Assembly (NCBI GenBank): GCA_037013495.1
Contig: CM072803.1
Coordinates: 23,097,001-23,161,000, forward strand
Direction of reading: 5' to 3'
DNA from: Hippophae tibetana
Lineage: Eukaryota; Streptophyta; Magnoliopsida; Rosales; Elaeagnaceae
DNA length: 64,000 nt
In this document: positions 41,395 through 53,964 of the stretch, in pieces
How positions within the stretch are numbered: the stretch's first letter is position 1
How the letters are laid out: the number at the start of each line of letters is the position of its first letter
Program-made: the position numbers and the translations under genes
Notes under the pieces: generated by a model
Told to the model about the DNA's origin: nothing
Database searches by the model: none
The model's input: the letters and a program-made list of their open reading frames with translations, nothing else

Positions 41395-44300
41395 CTAAGC
41401 TCGAGAGATGTTGATCAAGTTCAACCAGTGTTGAAACTTGATCCCTGTAACCACCTTTGTAAGCATATCTGCAGGGTTATCTACAGTTTTGACTTTTTGG
41501 AATATAACATTCCCTTCATCGACGTTTCCCAAACAAAATGAAATCGAACATCGATGTGCTTGGTGTGACCATGATGAACTTGGTGCTTTGCCAAACAAAT
41601 GGCACTCTGGTTGTCACAAAAAACCTTCATGTTCTTCTGAACAATACCCAAATCCTTGGTCTACCCGAGAAGCCATATAGCTTCTTTTAATGCTTCTGTT
41701 ACAGCCATATACTCTGCCTCTGTAGTAGACAAAGCTACAGTTGACTGCAATGTTAATCTCCAAAAAACAGTTCCTCCTTCCATTGTGAACACATAACCAG
41801 TTATAGATCGACGCTTATCCAGATCTCCAGCATAGTCAGAATCCACATATCCAACTAGGCGTTTGCCTTCAGTCTTGTCTCTTTCAAACTTCAAACCAAT
41901 ATCTATAGTACCATAAATGTACCGTAGAATCCACTTCACTGCTTGCCAGTGTCCTTTACCAGGATTATGCATGTACCGACTCACCATACTAACAACGTGG
42001 GAAATATCAAGTCTGGTGCAAGCCATTGCATACATCAAGGCACCAACGGCATTTGCATATGGAACACGTTCCACTTGCTTCTTCTCATCGATGGTGCTAG
42101 GTGACATCAATGCACTCAATTGAAAATGAGGAGCAAGCGGTGTACTTACTGGTTTGGTTTCTTCATTAATGTCAAACCTTTGTAGTACTTTCTTCATATA
42201 CTGAGTCTATGTCAGACAGACTGTGCTTGCAACTCTATCTCTTGTGATTTCCATCCCAAGAATTTTCTTAGCTTCTCCAAGATCTTTCATTTCAAATTCT
42301 AAACTCAACAGAGCCTTCAATCTGTCGATCTCCACCTTACTCTTAGATGCAATCAACATATAAGAGAAAATAAATGAAGGTACCGTTTTGGAGTTTCCAA
42401 AAGTATACACAGTGATCAAACTGATTACGTGTGTACTTTTGCTCTCTGATGAAGCTATCAAAGCGTTTGTACCATTGTTGCGGTGATTGCTTCAAACCGT
42501 AAATTGACTTGCTCAGCTTGCAAGCCCAATTCTCTCGTCTTGGGACTTTGAAGCCATCCGATTGAGACATGTAGATCTCTTCGTTCAAAATATCATGGAG
42601 AAAAGCTGTTTTGACATCGAGTTAGCTAACTCGAGATCAAACTGTTCTACCAAAGCCAATAGTATCTGAATAGATGAATGCTTAACAATAGGTGAGAATA
42701 CCTCATTGTAGTCGATTCCTTCTTTCTGAGCATAGCCTTTTGCTACCAATCTGGCGTTGTATCTGATGTTGTCTTTACCAGAAATACCTTCCTTCTTGGC
42801 ATAGACCAATTTGTAGCCAATAGTTTTCTTTCCTTTGGGAAGTTGAACCAACTCCCAAGTCTGATCCTGGTGTAGAGACTTCATCTCTTCATCCATTACC
42901 ATCTTCCATTTCATACTATTAACTCTCTACACGGATTCTCTGTAAGTGCATGAGACATCATCATCAATTACTGGAAGTGAAAATGCTACCATGTTTGTGT
43001 ATCTGGTAGGCTTTCTAATCTCCCTTCTCGGTCGAGTAGTGGCAATAGATTATGGATGTTGATTGATCGGTGGTGATGGTGAGAGAACCTACACCTCAAC
43101 TTAGATCTCTTCTTGATCATCAATTTCATCTTCACCACGATCGGTAGTCGGTACAATCTTTTCTGGATCTTCTAGAGTCTCAAGCATCACCTTAGAAAGA
43201 GTATTTGGACTTTCATTCTCTTTCTCTGAATTTGTCTATCTCAGCATAACAGACTTGTCGAATGTGACATCTCGCCTTAAGACGATCTTCTTGGATTCAC
43301 CACACCAAAATTAAAATCTTTTAACTCCTTCCTTAAAGCCCAAGAAAAATAGCTTTTTTTGCTCTAGGATCCAGTTTGGATTCACTAACATGAAAATATG
43401 CAGAACATTCAAATATTCGCAATGAATCGTAATCAGAAGCAGATTGTCCAGACCATACCTCTTTAGGAGTTTTCCCATCTAATGCAGTGGTAGGAAGTCT
43501 GTTGACTATATGAGTTGCATATGATAAAGCCTCAGCCCAAAATGCCTTGCTCAATTTGGATTAAGATACCATACATTGAACTTTCTCAACCAAAGTATGA
43601 TTCATTCTTTTTGCAACTCCATTCTGTTGTGGTGTACGAGGAACAGAAAAATGTCTGATTATCCCTTCATCTTGACAAACTTTGAAGAAGGGATTTGATT
43701 TGTACTCGCCACCATTATCATATATGAGCCTCTTAATTTTTCTGCTTGTTTGAGTCTCGATCATTTTCTTCCATTTAAGAAAGATATCTAGAACTTCATC
43801 TTTGTGACTCATAGGGTATATTCAGACATATCTAGAGAAATCATCAATAAAAGTCACAAACCAGCGTTTACCTCTAAGTGAATCATTCTTTGAAGGTCCC
43901 TAGACATCCGTGTGAATATAATCAAGAGATCCTTTATTACGATGAATGGTAGTGCCGAACTTGACTTTTGTTTGTTTTCCTAGTACACAATGCTCACAGA
44001 AATCAAACTTTCCAGTCTTGGCACCTTTCAAAAGACCTTGTTTCATTAAGCCTTTTCACCGACATGCCCTAAGTGCATGTGCCACAGGCGAGAAAAATCA
44101 TTTGTCTTTTCTTCAGAACTACTTGAGACAGTTGCTCTTCCTGTAACTGTACTTCCATCTAGGAAATACTAGTTTGCCTTCTGAGTACCCTTCTTCGCTA
44201 CAAATGCACCTCGTACAACTTTCAAGACTCCATTTTCCAATGTTACCTTGTAACCATCAGAATCTAGAACACCTAAAGAAATAAGGTTTTTCTTTAGGTC

Positions 44301-45423
44301 AGGAATATACCTTACATTTGTAAGTCGTCTGATTGTACCATCATACATCTTTAGTCGTATTGTTATGATCCTTTTTTGTCTAACAGGCATTGTCGTTGCC
44401 CATAAGCAGAACTCCTTCATCGAGCTCCTCAAAACTCGAAAACCAATGTCTGTTTGGACACATATGATAAGAACATCCAGAATCAAGGATCCACTTATCT
44501 GAGTAGGTTTTTGATGATGAAACTGAAAAGGTTGATTCTTCATCTTCATCGGCCTTCTGTGTAACATTTGCATTTGACTTGTCCTTGTTTGGGAAATCTT
44601 TCTTCCAATGCTCTTTCTGATGACAATAGGCACACTCATCATTTGTAGGACGTCTTCTGAATGACTCTCCTCTAGACTTTGATCTGGATCGCTCCTATTA
44701 TTTGATCCACTAATTTTTTTTTGTTCGTCCTACCCTGGTTGTCGTCAATGTTTTTGATGTTGAGTCTCTATAATCGTGTTGATCCTTTTTCTAGTACTCG
44801 TTATTTACCAAAGAATTTGAAACATCTACGAACTTAACCTCATCTTTTCCATATAACAGGGTTGTGGTTAAATGCTCATAGCTCTTAAGTAATGAATTCA
44901 ACAACAACAAAGAATTGTCTTCATCGATAATTTCAACATCTAAATTTTGCAGATCGACCAAAATTTTATTGAAATTATCTAAGTGCTCAATCATAGGGGT
45001 ACCTTTCTTGTACTGGAAACATAAAAGTTTCTTCTTCAAGTAGAGTCTGTTCTCAATACTTTTCATCATGTATGTGTCCTCTAGTTTCTTCCAGAGAACT
45101 GCGGCTACATTCTCTTTCATGACAAAGTACTTCTAATCTTTTCCTAAGCACGGTTGAATTGTGCCACAAGCTTCTCGGTTGACATAATTCCAATCTTCAT
45201 TTGAATAATCTTCTGGCTTGGTCTTCAAGGCTATATTAGATCCTTCTCGGAACAATAGATCTAATACTTCACATTGCCACATGCCAAAGTTATTGGTGCC
45301 GTCGAATTTCTCCACCTCAAACTTTGTGTTGGACAACATAGTTCTTCGAGTATAAAAACTTGGTTTGCCATAAATTTTATGGTCAACTTGTTCACCTTCT
45401 TCGATCTCTCTTTTATTAGCCAT
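41395..45423 (-). pseudogene. Copia D gag-pol polyprotein, mutated
   Basis: Reading right to left: gag from about 45423 (MANKREIEEGEQVDHKI, FEVEKFDGTNNFGMWQCEV) to 44790; a zinc-knuckle and protease region near 44640-44480; GAG-pre-integrase pieces near 44300-44050; integrase about 43930-43330 (TPQQNGVAKRMNHTLVEKVQ; AFWAEALSYATHIVNRLPTT); RT about 42914-42210 (WELVQLPKGKKTIGYKLVYA, YGLKQSPQQWYKRFDSFI, LGEAKKILGMEI); RNase H 42197-41395 (ACTRLDISHVVSMVSRYM, GYVDSDYAGDLDKRRSITGY, STTEAEYMAVTEALKEAIW, MLTKVVTGIKF). Stops and small indels break the frames. The best resemblance is to the Tnt1-94 group. Confidence 0.9.
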
Positions 45424-45762
45424 AAGTACAAACTAATAATAGTGTTTTTCCAAATTTTATACCTTATTTGAAAAAATGGAGTCCATAGTTGAATCAAAAA
45501 TAGTCCAATTAGCTAGGAATAGATCCAACTCAGTTGAAAATGGATAAAAAAAATAGACAAATTCGGTCCAAATATCACTAGTGATTGAGTTTACTCGGTC
45601 TAACTCGGTGAGTTGACTCAGTTGTTGGAAACAGCACTCCGATAGCTTCTGGCGGCAATTTTGACTTCCGATTTGAGAGATTCTTTCACCGTTGTGTTCG
45701 TCTCATCAAGAGTTTTGATTTGATATATAATATTTCTATATTTGGATCTGATACTAATTTTT

Positions 45763-46162
45763 TGTGGGCGGAAGTAATAAATAGCAGTATATGAATATAT
45801 CAAAGCGATAAAATGAACACACAGAATTTACGTGGTTCGGCAATTCACCTAGGTCCACGGGAGACAACAAATATTATTTGAACTGAATAGGAAATATACA
45901 GAATACAGATACATATTTTCTCACTAATAATATCTCTAAAGTGTTTCCCTAAATTACAGAAAACTCTCAAACTCACAAGTATTTTCTTTCTTTGAGTTTG
46001 TTTATGCTCTCTCTGATTTTTTTCTGATTTTTGCTTGTTCTTCAATGCATGAACTCTTCTCTATTTATAGATGAAGCAAGGCTCCATTTCCATAAAATTG
46101 TGCCATAATTTAAGCCTTAAATTATGCCACTAATTTGTTACTTTTAGAGCCAATATTCAACA
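45763..46162 (-). repeat. 5' LTR of Copia D
   Basis: About 400 bp. It shares ACGTGGTTCG, CTCACTAATAATAT and GAACTCTTC(C/T)CTATTTATAG landmarks with the 3' LTR, with moderate divergence. Confidence 0.88.
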
Positions 46163-47220
46163 ACAACTACCTCCGCACCACTACACACATGTCAAAGATT
46201 CTTCTAACAGCTTGAGTGGTTCTTCCTAACAAATTGGAGTGGTCCCCTTCTTCTACCGAGCTCGATCATGGCTCTGGGTTGAAGCCACATGCCTACCTTT
46301 TCTTCCCTGCATCCAAGTGCACCTCTCTATGCGTAGCTCGGTGTGTTCAACATCCATCAATTCCTCCCTACCTGAGAATCCTTGTCCACAAGGATAAAGG
46401 ATGGATATGTCTTAGAGAAACATCATTCGTTTTCCTAGGTAGCATCCTCCGTAGATGCTCCAGCCAATTTCACTAGAAATTCTGATTTTGGTCGATAATT
46501 TCCTTTTTTGATCAATATTCGATCTAAGACAACCTCAGGCTAGGGAAGCATTGTAGAATTATATGAGACATGAGGTAAGACCATGATGGGTGGTGTGTAA
46601 TGCCCCAAGTGTCTTTTGAGCCGGCTAACATGAAAACATTATGTATTTGAGAATCAGGAGGCAAGTTTAGCTTATATGTCACTGCTTCAGTTTGTGCTGT
46701 GATTTTGTAAGGGCCATAGAAACGTGGGGCTAACTTCATGGCAGCTCGAAAAGCCACAAATGTTTTCCTGTCTGGTTGAAGGCAGAGGTATACATAATCT
46801 CCTACTACAAATGATACTTCTTTGCGGTGTTGATCAACGTGACACTTCATATGGTTCTAAGCTAGTAGGAGATGATGGTGTAGATCACCCAAAATGATAT
46901 CCTGATCACGTAAGCATTCATCCACTTTATACGGTTATGAGCCAATAAGTGTGGTGATGGATGACCATAAACTACCTCAAAGGGTGTCACTTTTGTGGAG
47001 GAGTGTGTAGATGTATTATAACTATATTCTACCCAAGGTAACCATTCCATCCATTGGTTTGGTTGTTCTCCAATAAAACAACGAGATATTATTTCAAGGT
47101 GCGATTGACCACTTCTGTTTGTCCATCGATTTGAAGGTGATAATTGGAGCTCATACATAACTGAGTATCCTACCATCTGAACAGGTCCTTTCAGAATTTT
47201 TAACAAGTTAATTTTTTTTT
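46163..47220 (-). mobile_element. Ty3/Gypsy remnant (integrase and chromodomain-adjacent part)
   Basis: On the minus strand, 47215-46860 gives integrase core text (CFIGEQPNQWMEWLPWVEYS, YNTSTHSSTKVTPFEVVYG) and 46850-46600 the integrase C-terminal region (VGDYVYLCLQPDRKTF, KLAPRFYGPYKI, YKLNLPPDSQIHNVFM). These are Ty3/Gypsy, not Copia, motifs. 46163-46480 resembles the end of a Gypsy pol and its 3' non-coding part. No LTRs or upstream domains are present, so it is a truncated, dead fragment. Confidence 0.85.
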
Positions 47221-48026
47221 TATAAAAAACCATCCTAAAAACTTTCATAATCAAAATTAAAAAAACATATTTTTTGCTTACAAAATATAGTATAATGTGT
47301 ATATATATTTATATTAAAATACGTAAAAGTACATTTGATATTTTTTATATTAATATTAATATATTTAATTTGGATATACATGATCTAAATGAGGAATTGT
47401 AAAGAAGAAAAAGAAAAAAGCCTTATGATATCATTTATTGGGCCAATATGTTGTAAAATGATTTGTGAAAAGTTATTCCGAAGACAGTTTCAGAAACAAG
47501 TGACAAAATGACTTAAATGAGAAGATTATCAAGTAAAACCTACTCTCTTTTTTAAAGAATCAAAGTTAATATCGAAGGTACACAAAAATTTTGATATATG
47601 TTATATTGTTAAAGATGTCACACGTAAATTACTTGATATTTTTTTATTATCTGTTTAATAATTGTTTTCATCTTTAATGGTTTAGCTAAAAACTTTGACT
47701 TGGGCTTTATGTATTGTTGATGGTGAAAATCAGTCATTTTTTAGTCTGATTTTTAATGAATTGTTTCATTGATAGTTTGGCTCTACAAATTTTGTGTTTT
47801 TCAGCTTTATTGATGAGGTTTAGCTTTGGGAAGTTTTACTTTTAAATATAAAGAGTAAAGATAGGATTGTTATGGATATAATTACTCAATTTTAAATAAA
47901 AATAACGTGTATTAATAAAAAAATTCTCAAAATAAAATCAAATAATTTATATATTTGTCCTAAAAAAAACTAAAGCAAGTAGCAAAATGCACGAAGCTTT
48001 GCTTTCCCAATGATGTGTTTTAATTA

Positions 48027-48059
<33 letters not shown>

Positions 48060-48270
48060 TTGTCAAAAATAAAATCAAATAGTTTATATTTCCGTATATT
48101 ATTTATCCCCCCTTCCCCCCAAAAAAATAAAAAAACGAAAGCAAATAGCAAAATGCAGGAGCTTTGCTTTCCCTCTGTAGTCACTGCCCACCGCTTCACT
48201 ATACGATTGCTCCGTTTATTCAAATTAAAATACCCAATCAAAAGACACCTCTAAATCCAAAGGCCAAACG
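47221..48270. other. Intergenic DNA with an AAT microsatellite
   Basis: AT-rich DNA with no gene visible. An (AAT)n microsatellite of about ten units lies at 48028-48059. The sequence AGCAAAATGCA(C/G)GA and the GCTTTGCTTTCCC that follows occurs twice (about 47981-48008 and 48146-48171), bracketing the microsatellite and TGTCAAAAATAAAATCAAAT-like repeats. Confidence 0.6.
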
Positions 48271-48730
48271 TTGTCGTTTAGACTCAAGAATGAAGAATCC
48301 TCCTCTACTATAGTTCACGAAGCTCCATTGTCGCCATTGACTAAGCCCTAGTCTCCACAGTCCACACTCTCACGTTGTTTCCGTTCGCTGTTCACCGTTT
48401 GTTCATTTCCATCTTCTGTTATACGTAAGATTCCTCTCTAACTCAGTTTGTGATTACCAAATTTGCGTTATATTAGCTCTTCGTTTGAAATGATTTCGCT
48501 TCATTGACTAACCTTCTCTATGTTTCAGTCTCCACAGTTTTATTCATTATGTTTAGATTTTCTGACCTTGTATGATATTGTGATCTTCACTTTATGTATC
48601 TTTGATACATTCAAAAGTGCTATTATGAACTTTTTGATACATTTAAAGTTCTATTTTACCTGGATTTTTTTAATGCTTGAAATAATACTTCATGAATTTT
48701 TATCTTCAAGCTTCTCACCTTAATAAAATT
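48271..48730 (+). promoter_or_regulatory. NUP96 5' leader region, homologous to the L14 leader region
   Basis: Contains a leader-like stretch with CATTGTCGCCATTGACTAAGCC (approximately, 48325 on) and CACAGTCCACACTCTCAC, then a probable leader-intron donor TATACGTAAGA at 48421. The region from TTTCAGTCTCCACAGTTTT (48524) through TTTTTATCTTCAAGCTT aligns with 56060-56270 upstream of the L14 gene. That an intron runs from here to just before 48974 is inferred. Confidence 0.65.
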
Positions 48731-48973
48731 TAATACGAATTAATAAAGGACCTCATTTTTAATTGTGGCCTTGGAAGTTGGGCCTCACGCACTCTTAAGC
48801 CGTCCTTGAGCATGTGTATGACTCGTATGACAATTATCTTTTAGATAAACCTAAGAATACTCCTAAATTTGCTTTTCTTTTAGCTACTGACATTTGCTCC
48901 TCGGCAACATTGCTGTAGGGAGTTTTATAAAGGGTATTCTAATTATGTAAATTGTTTTTTTTATTGGGGGAAA

Positions 48974-51900
48974 ATGCAATTAGGTGGAGCATCCTGTGAA
49001 CTCAATAGAACAATAAGCAGCATGTCGTGTAGTACAGCCTCAGCTGTGGACGTTGCTGCTGAAATATCTAATTCAGTCATCGCACCCCAATGGAAGAAAA
49101 GAAGGGTATGCTTGAATAGTACTTCCCCACCACCTGAGGGTTGGAAAGAGGCTCAAGCTTCCTTACCTACTTTGGGTTTGCCTGGATATTATATGGAACC
49201 ATGCTTCAATGAATTGGCTATGAGGGAATTGATGGATCCTGGTTTTTCTAGCAGAGTTCCGGATTTTACTGTAGGAAGGCTGGGTTATGGTTCTATAAAG
49301 TTCATTGGGGAAACTGATGTCAGATGGCTGGATTTAGATAGTATAGTGAGGTTTCATAGGCATGAAGTAGTTGTATATGAAGATGAAAATGACAAGCCTC
49401 CTGTTGGTGAGGGCCTTAACAAGGCTGCTGAAGTAACTTTGCTGCTACAAGTAACATTATCAAATGCTGAAGATGGGTGCAAAGAAAGCATTGTGAAGAA
49501 ACTAAGGCAGAGTGCAGAGAAACAGAGAGCACGTTTCATATCATTTGATCCAGCAAATGGTCAGTGGAAATTCTCAGTTGACCATTTCAGCAGGTTTGGG
49601 TTGAGTGAGGATGATGAAGAAGATATTATAATGGATGATGCAGCTGCTATTCTAGATCACAGAGCGATGAATGGTGGTCAAAGATTTGATATAGATGAAG
49701 AAACCCATTTAGATCACTCTGGAAGCTTTCTTCCTCATTCACTTCCTGCTCATCTTGGACTTGACCCAGTGAAGATGAATGAAATGAGAATGTTAATGTT
49801 TCCTGATGAGGAAGAGGAGGAAGATGATCTTGATATAATACCTCACCGTCAGAAACAATCCTTAAGTAAAGAAACCATTAAATCTCCATTACAAAGTGCG
49901 ACTCGGGTGACCCAAGCTCATACTCCACCTGCACGCAAAACCCCCTTGGCATTGCTTGAGTATGATAGTGGTAGTTTTGACTCAAACTCTCCTGGAAATA
50001 TTTTGATGTCCCAACAAAACAAGAGCATGACTCTGAAGACAGTAAAGGCAGAGGGATTTAAGCTGGACCTCATGCGTGAAACACCAGTCAGTGGAAATCA
50101 TTCTCGTATTATAGTTGATGCAGGTTTGTTCATGGGCAGATCATTTGGAGTAGGATGGGGCCCAAATGGCATCCTTGTGCATGCTGGTAATCCTATAAGT
50201 GGTAATGATACTCAAAGGGTGTTATCATCTGTAATCAAATTGGAGAAGGTTGCTATTGATAAAGTGGTCAGAGATGAAAATAACAAAGTGAGGGAAGAGC
50301 TTGTGGATTTTGCCTTTAATTTTCCCTTAGATCTTCACAAGGGAATGGATCATGAAACAAATGAGGTTGAATTTGGGTCTTTTAAACTAAAGCTTCAAAA
50401 AGTCATCTCTAGCCGCTTAATGCTTTCAGAAATTTGTAGGCGTTATGCAGATATGGTTCAGAAACAACTGGAGGTACCTGGATTGACATCCTCAGCTCGG
50501 TCAACTTTGATGCACCAGATACTGGTATGGGAGTTGATCAGAGTTCTATTTAGTGATAGGGAATATGGTCAGCTGAAAACTTCGGGTGCAGACAATGAGG
50601 AAGACATGGTGCAGGACATGAAGGAAGCTTCTCCAGAAGTTGACCCTGAAGCACTCCCTCTTATTCGTAGGGCAGAGTTCAGCTATTGGTTGCAAGAGAG
50701 TGTTTACCCTCGTGTACAAGACAATATAAGCTCCTTGGATGAGCCCAAGTATCTTGAGCATATATTTTTGCTGCTGACTGGGCGACAGCTGGATGCAGCT
50801 GTTGAACTTGCTGTTTCTCAAGGAGATGTAAGACTGGCTTGCTTGTTAAGTCAGGCTGGTGGGTCCACGATGAATCGTTCTGATGTTGCAAGGCAGCTTG
50901 AACTTTGGAAAGTTAATGGACTGGATTTTGGTTTCATTGAGAAGGACAGGATACGGCTTTATGAATTACTTGCTGGCAATATTCATGGTGCTTTGCATGA
51001 TTCTGAAATCGACTGGAAAAGTTTCCTAGGGCTACTGATGTGGTACAAAATGCCTCCCAATGCTTCGTTACCTGATATTTTTCGTGCTTATCAACATCTT
51101 CTCTATGGTGGGGGAGCCCCATGTCCTGTTCCAGTTTATATCGATGAGGGATTGGTTGAAGAAGCTATAGATTGGAGGACAAAGGAGCATTTTGACATCT
51201 CATATTATCTTATGCTTCTTCATGCCGGTGAAGAACGTAAATATGGGTTTTTGAAAAACATGTTCAGTGCCTTCTCTTCAACGGACGATCCACTCGATTA
51301 TCACATGATCTGGCATCAGCGTGCTATCCTGGAAGCCATTGGGACCATCAGCTCTGATGATCTTCATGTTCTTGACATGGGACTTGTTTCTCAACTACTG
51401 TGTCTAAGACAATGTCATTGGGCCATTTATGTTGTCCTTCACATGCCCTATCGTGAAGATTTCCCATATCTGCAGGCTAAACTTATACGAGAAATATTAT
51501 TTCAATACTGTGAATCTTGGAATTCTCAAGAGTCTCAACGCCAATTCATTGAGAACTTGGGTATTCCAGTAGCTTGGCTGCATGAAGCATTGGTATGTTA
51601 TAATCTTTTTTGTTTCTGTTGACCTTAGAATTATTCAACTTTTCATTATTATATTCACTAAAATTTATATTGTCATATATTGTGTTGCCGATGATTTGGT
51701 GGCTTGTCATTAAGGGCTGCATACCCTTTGCTTTTATGTATTTATGTTGGTTATAATGCTAATGCATTTATGTTCACCATTCATATATTTCTTATGAGGT
51801 TGTTTTACAAGAGGACATAGGTCATGTTCTTCACGAATGAATTTGTGCTATTCATTTGGAATGCCTATACATAAAAAAAAAATCTTACGCTCTTCTTCAT

Positions 51901-53964
51901 AATCTCTAATATTGCAGGCAGTCTATTACAATTACCATGGAGATCTGTCAAGCGCCCTGGAACACTATCTTGAATGTGCTCACTGGGCTAAAGCTCATAC
52001 TATATTTGTAACGACAGTGGCTCATGCATTGTTCTTGTCAGGTAAAAACCCATATGCTAACCAAATAATGCAATGTGTGCTTGGATAAGCTTTTCTCATA
52101 TTTTCTTTGGTTGCAATAACTTATTTTCTGCTATCTATAATAGTTGTCATACATGTGTGTTGAATCTTTTGAAGCTTGTAAAGTTATGATAAAAGTGTAT
52201 ATCTGGAAATTGAGTTAATGATTGATTTAATTGGCAAAACTGATTATCCAATCCAGCTTGACTTTCTTAGAAGATAAGTTAATAATGTTCCTGTCCCTTT
52301 AAATTTAGCTAAACATACAGAGATTTGGAGGCTTGCCACTGCAATGGAGAGCCACAAGTCAGAAATTGACAATTGGGACTTGGGAGCTGGAATCTATATC
52401 ACATTCTATCTAGTAAGAAGCTCATTGATGGAAGATGACAATTCTATGACTGAACTGGTAAGTGCCTGCTACTTAGATATTGGGCATTCATAACCTCGGC
52501 ATGTATTAGTATAAATAGATAACCATGTTAGGTAGTGCATGCAATGTGGATTTTGGATCAAGATAGAGGCCTTTGCTTCAATTGTAAGGTTGTTAGTTGA
52601 TGTGCAAATGTTCAAGCATGAGCAGTTTGTTCAACTAAACCAAATGCCTGCGTGAACAACTAGCATTGTTTTCCCTTATTATTATGTAGCTGATCAAATG
52701 AACAGCAATGATGGTGAGAGTTCTCATAAATCCCATTGCTGAAGCCACTTGCTGTTAGATTTGTATAACTTATGATGCTTTGTTCTTTTAGTCTTGCATA
52801 TATGCTTCAAGAAATGTACTTATTTGCCTTTTGGTGATTAATGTCTGTGGGATATAAAATATGGTGACAACTTATTCAATAATCTTAAATTTATAGAATT
52901 CTCTAAGATTAATTGTAATTGATAAATATTAATTACATTTCCATTTTTTATTTCTATTTTCGTTTTTTTTAATTATGAGGAATGTGTATTTTTCAGGATT
53001 CTCTTGAGAGCAAAAATGCTGTCTGTAGAGACCTTTTCAGCCGCTTAAATGAGTCTTTGGCAGTTTGGGGTAGTAGATTACCAGTGGATGCCAGGTAGAT
53101 ACACTTTATATCTATCTTACATGTTAAGGCCTTTGATGGTATATATCCAAAGGGTGAGGGATAGAATATGCCGCTGTTTAGGTAAAGGGACACATTAGTA
53201 CTGTACATATATAGTCCTCTTGTTTCAACCATTGGAAGTTTGAAACACATAAGTCCAATCAGTTCAATGCCATTCAAAATTTAATATAAATCTCACATTT
53301 TTGTCGCGTATTCACTGTTTCAAAATAACATAGTCTCACATGTGATATGTCAAATTTGTAGCACCATTGTACTAATTGGACCTAAGTGTCATAATATTTG
53401 CAACTAGAAGACCAAATTTATGCCTCTTGACTTGTACCTAAATAAAGGGACCTCATGGGTATTTTATTCTAAATCGTATATCCAATGCTGCTGAACCCTA
53501 CATATTGGTGCTTTTATGCCATTTATTTTCTTGCTTATGCACCATTTCTCTAGTTTTCTGGGCTGCATTTTCTTTATAGATTGAGTCATACCAAATATAA
53601 GGTTCAGCATTACATAAAACAAAAGAAAAACAATTTCGAGCTGCTGATGTTATCACCATAACGTAAAATGGCCTTAGTTTAGGGGCTTCAAATGCTGCTG
53701 AGTTCTCCGACTTTGCTTTGTTTGAACTTTTAAGCTTACATGGTCGATCTTCGTTTGGGTTGCAGAGTAGCATATTCAAAGATGGCTGATGAGATAAGCA
53801 ATTTGTTATTATCTGATTTGGGAGAGGACTGTAGGCGTGATATACAGTTGAGCTGCTTTGACACCGTTTTCAATGCTCCAATTCCGGAAGATCTTCGCGC
53901 AAGTCATTTGCAAGATGCAGTGTCTCTCTTTACCTGCATTCTTTCCGAGGTGGCTACTACTTGA
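48974..53964 (+). CDS. NUP96: Nuclear pore complex protein NUP96 (SAR3/MOS3 homologue), five exons
   Basis: NUP96 is a scaffold subunit of the Y-shaped (NUP107-160) nuclear-pore complex. In Arabidopsis its loss affects mRNA export, auxin response and plant immunity. Exons: 48974-51592, 51918-52041, 52309-52457, 52997-53094, 53766-53964, all with GT-AG sites and matching phases. The product is 1,062 residues, similar to the Arabidopsis protein. Residues about 65-210 form a nucleoporin autopeptidase-type domain (PTLGLPGYYMEPCFNELAMR; DFTVGRLGYGSIKFIGETDV; VRWLDLDSIV). It ends in HFSRFGL, with the HFS self-cleavage motif of NUP98 at about 204-206. An acidic low-complexity stretch (DEEEEEDDL) follows near 275. 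The C-terminal ~600 residues form the helical NUP96 region (ISSRLMLSEICRRYADMVQK; HIFLLLTGRQLDAAVELAVS; YYLMLLHAGEERKYGFLKNM). Nothing is broken. Confidence 0.97.

Larger units (their letters stand above)
40880..46162 (-). mobile_element. Ty1/Copia element D just downstream of Elongin-A
   Basis: LTRs 40880-41338 and about 45763-46162 flank a minus-strand gag-pol. On the minus strand the LTR starts TGTTGAATATTGGCTCT. A purine tract CCAAGGTGGAGAT precedes the 3' LTR, and a degenerate primer site TAGTATCAGATCC follows the 5' LTR. Flanking GCAAC (40875-40879) and ACAAC (46163-46167) match at four of five bases and are a likely target duplication. It begins 48 bp after the Elongin-A stop codon, so it probably replaces or interrupts that gene's 3' UTR. 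Confidence 0.92.
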
